A program made the translations under genes and the position numbers. From Dichetophora obliterata (taxonomy: Eukaryota; Arthropoda; Insecta; Diptera; Sciomyzidae): 64,000 nucleotides of DNA. Where the stretch lies: assembly GCA_963920525.1 (NCBI GenBank), contig OY986438.1:193174962-193238961 (forward strand). Direction: 5' to 3'. Numbering within the stretch: the stretch's first letter is position 1; the number at the start of each line of letters is the position of its first letter. The notes under the pieces are model-generated. The model was not told the DNA's origin, searched no databases, and saw nothing but the letters and a program-made list of their open reading frames with translations. Shown one piece after another: positions 57,485 through 64,000 of this stretch.

Positions 57485-59491
57485 ATGCGTGCGGCTGCTG
57501 AAGAGGTGATTGGCTACCAACGCCCTCGCCGAAACCAGTGGTACGACCAGGAGTGTCGCGACGCCAGTGCAGAGAAAGACGCCGCCTACAAAGCCACCCT
57601 GCAGTCGGTTGTAACGCGCGCTGCTAAGGAGCGATACAAAGAAAAGAGGAGGGAAGAGAGACATATTTTTAGGCGGAAAAAAAGAGAGGCAGAAAAGCGC
57701 GAGCAGGAGAAGATTGAGATGTATGGTGACAGGAATGAGGCCCGAAAATTTTTCGAAAAAATAAGACGTCTTGCCGATGGTTTTAAAACCGGGGCCTCTT
57801 CCTGCAAGGATGAAAACGGGAATCTAGTGACAGATGTCCAGAGTACACTGACGTTATAGAGGCAACACTTCTCTAAGCTTCTAAATGGCGACGCTGACAA
57901 CAATCCCGCCAATAGAGATGATATTCCGGAAACCCCAATTTTGGATGACAGCGTTGAGGTTCCGCTGCCCAACTATGATGAAGTTCTGACAGCTATAGCT
58001 CGGCTTAAAAATAACAAAGCCGCGGGAGCTGATGGCTTACCTGCTGAGCTGTTTAAGAATGGAGGCGAAGCTCTACTTAAATGCTTTCACGAGCTTCTAT
58101 GCAGAATATGGTCGGAAGAATGCATTCCGAACGATTGGAAGCTCAGTGTGCTCTGCCCAATCCACAAGAAAGGCGATCTCACTATCTGTGCCAATTACCG
58201 TGGGATAAGCCTTCTTAATATCGCATATAAGGTCCTGTCGAGCGTTTTATGTGAAAGATTGAAACCCATTGTAAATGAACTGATCGGACCTTATCAGTGT
58301 GGCTTCAGACCTGGAAAGTCCACCATCGACCAGATTTTCACGCTATAACAAATCTTGGAGAAGACTCAAGAAAAACAAGTCGACACCCACCATCTTTTTG
58401 TCGACTACAAAGTCGCCTTCGACAGCCCAATAAGGAAGCACCTGTACTCCACCATGTCTGAATTTGGTATTCCTGCAAAACTAATACGACTTTGCAGGAT
58501 GACACTGAGCAACACCAGCAGCGCAGTTAAAATCGGGAAGGACCTCTCCCCACCATTTATTACCAAACGAGGTTTCAGACAAGGTGATTCCTTATCGTGC
58601 GACTTTTTCAACCTAATGATGGAAAAGATCATCCGAGCTGCTGATCTGAGACGTAGTGGCACAATATTCTACAAGAGTGTTATGCTGCTTGCGTATGCTG
58701 ATGACATAGATATCATTGGCCATAATACGCGCGAAGTCAGTGCAGCATTTTCCAGAATAGAAAGAGAGTCAAGTCGAATGGGTCTGGCAGTGAATGCAGA
58801 TAAGACGAAGTACTTAGTGTCAACTAACAAACAGTCCCAGCGTCTTGGAACCCACGTTACCGTTGACAATACCTTCTTCGAGGTTGTGAAGAACTTCGTT
58901 TATCTGGGATCTAGCATTAATTCAACCAACGACATCAGCATTGAGATCAAACGAAGAATAACTCTTGCCAACAGGTGTTACTTTGGGCTCAGTAGGCAAT
59001 TGAGAAGCAGAGCCCTCTCTCGACGAACGAAAATCACGCTCTATAAATCGCCCATCATGCCCGTCCTACTTTACGCATCACAAATCTGGACGCTGAGCAG
59101 TTTAGATGAAAAGACTTTAGGAGCATTCGAGAGAAAGATTCTTCGTAAGATCTACGGACCAATCTGCGTCAATGGCGAGTACCGAATACGGTGGAATGAT
59201 GAACTGTATGAGCTGTACGCTGACATCGACATAGTCAAGCGCATTAAAATCGAGCGGCTTCGCTGGCTTGGTCATGTTCAGCGTATGAAAGACGATGCTC
59301 CAGTGAAGAAAACATTCGATTCGGTACCCAGCGGCGGTCAACGCAGAAGAGGACGACCGCATCTTCGTTGGAAAGACCAAGTAGAGGACAACCTGACGAA
59401 GCTTGGAATTTCCAACTGGCGCCATCAAGCGAAAGACAGAAATGGCTGGCGCAAATTCTTAGATGAGGCCAAGACCGACATACGGTTGTAG
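57485..59491 (+). pseudogene. RTE reverse transcriptase and C-terminal domain, copy 2 (two stops)
   Basis: 669 codons in one frame, interrupted only by TAG at 57,857 (W in copy 1) and TAA at 58,346 (R in copy 1). Motifs: 'NNKAAGADGLPAELFKNGG'; 'NDWKLSVLCPIHKKGD' and 'NYRGISLLNIAYKVLS'; 'PYQCGFRPGKSTIDQIF'; 'HHLFVDYKVAFDSPIRKH' (palm motif A); 'RGFRQGDSLSCDFFNLMME' (motif B); 'VMLLAYADDIDIIGHN' (YADD intact, 58,691-58,705); 'MGLAVNADKTKYLVST'; thumb 'FVYLGSSINSTNDISIEIKR'; C-terminal 'ERLRWLGHVQRMKDDAP' and 'RRRGRPHLRWKDQVEDNL'. Only two point changes separate this part from an open frame. Confidence 0.92.
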
Positions 59492-60192
59492 CGCCAACTA
59501 AGTAAGTAGTAGTAAGTATATCCAGTTTACTATCAGCTATCACATATCTGAAATCCAGAATGGAACTTTTTGTTTTGGTGTGTGGAATTCTTACTTTCAT
59601 AAAAAAACACGATTTTTTGCTTTTCATCTAAAAATTTTGGAACCAAGGACGATAAAACGGAACATGAGCATAAAACCATTCGATAAAACACATAAAAATA
59701 CATTTTTGAGCAAAAATGTAGAGTGGGTCCTTTTCACCTTTTATATTTTTTTTTTCTTTTTAAAAATACATTTTTTTCTGAAGTGATTATTTTACTTCAA
59801 TACCTTTTTACGGTATGAAAGACGATAGATAGCAATTTTAGTATTAAGGACTAATATAATCAGTTTACTATATGCTATCACATATACAAAATTCAGTATG
59901 GAAACTTTTAGTTTGGGGCAAGTTTTGGGGTTTGGAATTCTTACTTTTATAAAAAAATTACAATTTTTTGCACTTCAGCCCAAATTTAGGTTCCAAGAAC
60001 GAAAGAGCGGGATTTGAGCATAGTGCCATTCGATTTGGCACATCAAAATACATTTCTGCCTAAAAATGCAGGATGGAATCTTTTAATTTTCCATAACTTT
60101 TTCGTTTCTAGAAAAAATATTTTTTTTACCTTTAACAAGTATTTTAGTTCGAAGCTGTATATACCAAGGACGATTGATAGCAATTTGGAGAA

Positions 60193-60544
60193 GAGGTGAC
60201 AAATTTATCAATTAAATATACATTTTTGCTAAAAAATGTATGTTTAACTCAATTTTGTAACTGCGGCGAATTCAATATTTTTATATGTTTTGCGACGAAT
60301 TCGGCAAAAACTTGGGCTGAAGATTTTGGGCTATCTTCACAGAAGTCTAAAAAGTATTATCTAAATAACAAAATTTCCTTTAGGTGAAAAATTTCAGAGG
60401 GGGCACTTAATATGTACGTATACCTAGTTTAAGCGAAATTCGTTGAGCCGTTTAGATTTGTATTAAAGACGAAAAAATAAACAAGCATAAAATGAATTTT
60501 ATTACTATAGATGAAACTTAAGTGGACTGACGAATACGTTTTAT
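60193..60544. other. Spacer at the edge of the satellite array
   Basis: Diverges from the satellite consensus after GATTGATAGCAATTTGG (60,171-60,187). Holds satellite-like fragments (ATGTATG, CTTGGGCTGAAGATTTTGGG) but no gene. Confidence 0.4.
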
Positions 60545-60795
60545 TTTTAATAAATAGAGTTCACAGTGCATACTTTATATGGGTTTCTCGTGCCAGTTGC
60601 TAGAAATCGCAATGTCACTTGCAACCGCTCCTTTGTTCTGATGTAGTTCCGGAATTTTGTATCCGGCTAACTGATAAAGAGGCGTACTTCTTCCAAAAGG
60701 AATGCAAACTGGGCTGGAGTAATTCTGAAAATGTTTCGATACAGATTTGTATCCTCGCATTGAATTTCCTTCAGTAGTTTATGGCTAAGTCCTAA
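60545..60795 (-). pseudogene. PIF/Harbinger transposase N-terminal fragment
   Basis: Minus strand, one frame with a TAG stop in the middle. 'DTNLYRNIFRITPAQFAFLL' matches the family's F-n--RM----F--LL opening helix. After 'EEVRLFIS', a stop (TAG at 60,667-60,669), then 'PDTKFRNYIRTKERLQVTLR' and 'FLATGTRETH', matching the conserved ERLAVTLRFLATG block of PIF/Harbinger and HARBI1-like proteins. The catalytic DDE region is not seen, and the text ends at KYAL. It is a truncated relic, not HARBI1 itself. Confidence 0.82.
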
Positions 60796-60879
60796 GAAGA
60801 TAATATACATATTAAGTAGCATTGATATAATATATATCAAGGCAGCAGCATTTAACAAATACTACCAAATAATAAGAAT

Positions 60880-61980
60880 TTTCCATAGAGAAATCTTTTT
60901 AATTCCATAGAGAAAATCTTATTAAAAATTCAAACATTTTTTAATAAGATTTCTTATTAAATGAATGAAATGATGTGGCAATCTTACTAATACTTTACTT
61001 TATAAGAAAATCTTTTTTCACTCTCCAAAGTTTAAGATGAGACCACCTTGAATTAATAAGAAAATATTTTTGATCTGCTTTTATAAGGTTTTCTTATTAA
61101 ACACCCTTTTAAGAAGGTTATAACGGTGAAAATGCTACTTATTCTTTGCTTTAGCTTTCAGTCGTAATTGTGAAGTGAATTCATGAAGTTTATGTGCATT
61201 TTATAAATTTACTTTATTTAAAGTAAAATAAAAATATGTCATAATAAGTAATGATACTTATGTTCCCGGAAATTCTGGAAACTCAAGCCATATTTCAGTA
61301 GTGGGGCTTGAGTGACTCAATTTTGACTTCACTAAAACTTTATGGAGTAAACTCGAAGGGGGTTCTTCAAAAAATAGAGATTGAGGATGTCGCCACTTTC
61401 TTTGAAGGCCTCGACAGCGCCGGGTATTTTGGTGGCAAAGTCATATTTTGTTAAGTTAAAAACTTATTTATGCAACGACTTTGAATTTATTTTTTTTTTG
61501 CTTTTTGCGAAATTATATTTAAACAGATGTCTTTTATATATACATAATATGTATTACATATACAAATTTTATTTCCTAATAAATTGTAATAAGCCATCAA
61601 AATGTCTTTTTATTTAATATACAGGCAATTAAAAGTATATTTCTGGGTAAAAGGTTAATAAGATTCCGTTTTGATTTAAAAATATTTCCTTATTAAAATT
61701 TAAAAAGAAATCCCAATAAGTCAATAAGCTGTCATTATTAAATATCAAAAATAAATCTTATTAAATCTATAAGATTTCTTCTTGAAAACCAAGAAGTTTT
61801 GATAAGATATTCTTATTGTTTTTAAAAGTGTTCTTATAAAAACAATAAGATTCTTCTTAAAATTACATGGTTTGCTTAGTAAAAAAAGCTTATAGTTTTA
61901 ATAAGATTTTCTCTATGGTTTTAATAAGACAATCTTCTTGGATGAAAACCATAGAGAAATCTTATTGATTTTCTTCTATT
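60880..61980. mobile_element. Inverted-repeat element with CCATAGAGAAAATCTTATTA ends
   Basis: CCATAGAGAAAATCTTATTA at 60,905 is inverted at 61,918 (TAATAAGATTTTCTCTATGG). A further direct copy, CCATAGAGAAATCTTATTGA, occurs near 61,951, and another, CCATAGAGAAATCTTTTTAA, at 60,883. The inside, at 61,640-61,890, is full of AATAAGA/TCTTATT words. An unrecognised frame lies at 61,381-61,617. The transposon family is unknown. Confidence 0.72.
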
Positions 61981-62129
61981 TTATTAGGTTGTTTTGGCTC
62001 TGTGTTAGAAGAAATCAAATTAGTTACCAAATTTCCCGAGAATGTATTCACGTAATGGTATATGAATCGTAAACAGAAAGAATTGTAATAATTTTTTTTG
62101 TTGACTTTGTCTCTACACAGAGAAAAAAA
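61981..62129. other. Spacer
   Basis: No feature recognised. Confidence 0.3.
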
Positions 62130-62970
62130 TCATTGTAAAATCAACTAGAAACATAATGATTTTACATGTTTCCCTTATGATTTACCTTCATAGAGATTTA
62201 TAGTAAAATCATTGTGATTTTCATGTAAAAATCGCAACAAATTTTCATGTTGAATCATTATGAAAACATGTAAAATCATTATGATGATCATGTTGAATCA
62301 TTATGAAATTATGTTAAAACATCATTGTGATGGTCATTTTGAATCATTATGAAATCATGTAAAATCATTATGATGGTCATGTTGAATCATTATGAAATCA
62401 TTATGAAATGCAGCTGAATAATAACCTCAGTTTGATATAAAAAGAACTTCAGGTTGGTTTTATTTAGTTTTTTTTTATTGAAAAATAAAATAAATACGAC
62501 TTGTAATTACAAAACATACCTCAATTTTTCTCCAACTAAATAGTTTTTCTCGATAACGTGCACGAAGTCCTATGGGTGGTAAAGCTTCCTGTTTATCTTC
62601 CTTAGATAAGTACCTTAAACTTTCCTAGTCGACTGAAGCTTCTGTTTCTATTGAAAAGTAATACAGCATTTTGATATTATTTTGTTATAGCAACATAAGT
62701 CACATATCACATTACCTTGTTCATCTGCGTCGAAGTTTATGGATTCGACTACTACCACTTGTATTTACTTTTCATTCCACTTGTCTTACTTTTTTAGCTA
62801 TTACAAACTTTTTTAATTTTAACGAAGCTACTTCTCGCGATAAAACTTCTAATGTGCTAGAAACAACGGAACTTCTTCAAAACGCAAAATTTTTTTTTAC
62901 ATGATGCAATAATAATTTTACTAGATTTCATAATGATTCAACATGATGTCATAATGATTCTACACAAGCG
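62130..62970. mobile_element. Foldback-like element with minisatellite arm
   Basis: The left arm (62,245-62,410) holds four direct units of about 45 bp, each TCATGTTGAATCATTATGAA...ATGTAAAATCATTATGATG. The inverse words, TTCATAATGATTCAACATGA and CATAATGATTCTACA, occur at 62,927-62,962. The ends are imprecise. An ORF of 77 codons (62,671-62,904) between them has no family. Confidence 0.6.
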
Positions 62971-63278
62971 CGTCGGAAGCTAATTTCATCTGGGGGGCAG
63001 TACAAATGGTTGTGCAAAAAAAGTTCACCAAAATTTCTTCAAAGAAACATGAATGTGAATAAACAAATTTTTTATTTTAGTTTAAAATAAAAAAATATAA
63101 AAAATATTAAAATTTCATTAATGTTAAAAGTTCTTCCGATTTCAATATTAGAGATCATTCCATAAAGGATCTTTCATATGGTAATATGAAAATATAAGAA
63201 ATAATGGTTGCTTTTATAAAGCAAGACTAGGTATATCTTTACATGGTTTAAATGCAATAAGGTACAAAAAGTTGTATC
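62971..63278. other. AT-rich spacer, possible 3' flank of the hAT gene
   Basis: AT-rich sequence downstream of the hAT stop codon, with AATAAA-like words on the minus strand. Nothing else. Confidence 0.3.
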
Positions 63279-63281
63279 AAT

Positions 63282-64000
63282 TTAAATTATTCCAAAATGT
63301 TTCTTTCTGTCCTTGCGAGAAACAAACTCTTTCACCACCTCCATCGAATTCAATTCTTCGGTTTTATCTTTGTGAATGTGTATAAGTGCCGCATAAGTGA
63401 GTCGTTTCTGTGTCATAGTTGCTCGAAGATACGTCTTAAGTCGTCTTAGTGCACTAAAAGAACGCTCAGATGAAGCTGCTGATGCAGGCACAGTCAAAAG
63501 CAAAGCAATAAGTTTTTCAACTTCATTTAATAGTTTTTTTACAGTATCCGAATTTTTCGCAAATTGGGATACAATGCCACTACAATTTCAAGGTGTTTGG
63601 CCAGGCAATTGCTTCAGCAATTTCATCTGCATAAAGATCTATTTTTGTTTTCAGATTTTGTTCAGAAGGCACTTTTCCGTTGAAGGCTTCAATTACAATA
63701 TTTTCCAACGATTCCAGAGTGTCAAGATCTGTTTAAATGTACAAAAAGATTTACAAAGTTCCAGTTTACACTAGCTTCACTCAACCGACTCACCGAATGT
63801 TAAATCAAAGTGAGTCGGTTGAGTGAAGCTGGTGTAAGCATGCAAAAATAAAAAAAAATAAAATATCAACCTGTTTGATCGAATCTAGCCGTTATCTCAT
63901 TTGAGAGAAGATCTAAAATTTCGAAATAATCTTTTCGTAGCCGATCATATAATGGCAACTGTACTAAAGGAACCGGATTTGTTGTTTCTTCAAAGCGTCG
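63282..64000 (-). pseudogene. hAT transposase C-terminal part, with probable intron (runs off the window)
   Basis: Minus strand. The last segment (63,282-63,503) is the hAT C-terminal dimerisation domain: 'LLTVPASAASSERSFSALRR' and 'LKTYLRATMTQKRLTYAALI', then 'HIHKD'. It stops at 63,282. Upstream, 63,871-64,000 reads 'LYDRLRKDYFEILDLLSNEI' and 'TARFDQT'. Removing 63,729-63,870 as an intron (GT...AG) keeps the frame: 'DLDTLESLENIVIEAFNGKV', then 'LYADEIAEAIAWPNTLKL' and a TAG. A one-base shift there is needed to reach the dimerisation domain, so this copy is a pseudogene or has one more splice. It resembles hAT-derived ZMYM1-like genes of insects; the rest of the gene lies outside the window. 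Confidence 0.85.
63764..63839. repeat. 76-bp near-perfect hairpin in the hAT intron
   Basis: GTTTACACTAGCTTCACTCA, ACCGACTCAC is mirrored by GTGAGTCGGT, TGAGTGAAGCTGGTGTAAGC, with two or three mismatches in a 30-bp arm and a loop of about 16 bases (CGAATGTTAAATCAAA). It lies wholly inside the inferred 142-bp intron. It could be a tiny MITE or a hairpin transcript. Confidence 0.85.

Larger units (their letters stand above)
56303..59516 (+). mobile_element. RTE-type LINE copy 2, full length, 13-bp target duplication
   Basis: TATATCCAGTTTA flanks the element exactly (56,290-56,302 and 59,517-59,529), and both copies belong to the host satellite unit. Length is 3,214 bp. The 5' UTR is about 235 bp, coding runs to 59,491, and the 3' UTR is only 25 bp, ending GTAAGTAGTAGTAAG. 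Very short 3' ends with simple repeats are typical of RTE LINEs. The coding region carries disabling mutations. It is in the opposite orientation to copy 1 at 25.7-29.6 kb. Confidence 0.93.
53985..60192 (+). repeat. Tandem array of a 345-bp satellite, split by mariner and RTE
   Basis: Each unit holds, in order: ATCACATATC(A/T)AAAATTCAG; GGATGGAACTTTTTG; GGCAAGTTTTGGGGTGTGG; AATTCTTACTTTCATAAAAA; CACGATTTTTTGCACTTCAG; GTACCAAGGACGATAGAGCG; GAGCATAGTGCCATTCGATT; CAATACCATTTTACGG; GAAGGACGATAGATAGCAAT. The GAATTC landmark lies at 54,051, 55,668, 56,012, 59,585 and 59,935. After subtracting the mariner (1,289 bp with TA) and the RTE (3,227 bp with target copy), the spacings are 328, 344, 346 and 350 bp. 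That gives five units. Confidence 0.92.

Noticed and set aside
57416..59627. Minus-strand frames opposite RTE copy 2
   Set aside because: Shadows. The plus frame carries the reverse transcriptase motifs in order.
60575..60760. HARBI1-like host gene
   Set aside because: Only the N-terminal block survives, with an internal stop and no catalytic part. It is a transposon relic.

Overview
The window is eukaryotic and looks like repeat-dense chromosomal DNA from a fly (Diptera; the genus cannot be fixed from this sequence). The base composition is very AT-rich. No host gene with recognisable exons was found. Every protein-like stretch I can name belongs to a transposable element: mariner, Tc1, piggyBac, PIF/Harbinger, hAT, an RTE-type LINE in two copies, and three further LINE fragments. 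A 'TCTTGATCAGCATC...TCCGTCTGTCTG' dispersed repeat resembles one I know from fly intergenic DNA. Gene density, element mix and nesting suggest heterochromatin or a gene-poor intergenic block.

Layout. 0.7-2.1 kb is a satellite-like array built on ATGCCGTAATTAAAAACAA. 5.2-6.3 kb is a short inverted-repeat element carrying a second element inside it. 7.0-7.9 kb is a LINE 3' fragment (minus). 8.5-9.66 kb is a broken piggyBac with one TTAA-flanked end. 11.5-12.9 kb is a nest of three short inverted-repeat elements. 13.1-15.8 kb holds a small palindromic element and two copies of a dispersed fly repeat, one split by another element. 17.8-20.4 kb and 24.5-25.7 kb are very large hexanucleotide blocks (GTTAAT/GTTTAT/GTCTAT, and ATAAAC on the other strand).

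25.7-29.6 kb is RTE copy 1 (minus), split by a degenerate Tc1 element and lying against a LINE of another clade (29.6-30.9 kb). 30.9-42.6 kb has no recognisable protein but contains duplications, a long inverted repeat (37.7-38.3 kb) and short terminal-inverted-repeat elements. 42.6-44.6 kb is a third LINE fragment (plus). 44.9-53.9 kb holds palindromic elements and several tRNA-like, SINE-type modules. 54.0-60.2 kb is a tandem array of units of about 345 bp, into which an intact-looking mariner (54,329-55,615) and a 3.2-kb RTE (56,303-59,516, with a 13-bp target duplication) inserted. The same unit occurs inverted at 46.3-47.0 kb. The end of the window holds a PIF/Harbinger remnant, two inverted-repeat elements, and the C-terminal part of a hAT-type gene with a probable intron carrying a palindrome.

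The contents do not form a pathway. The window records successive insertions: satellite first, then mariner and RTE; LINE, then RTE copy 1, then Tc1. The 347-codon mariner transposase is the only apparently functional gene.
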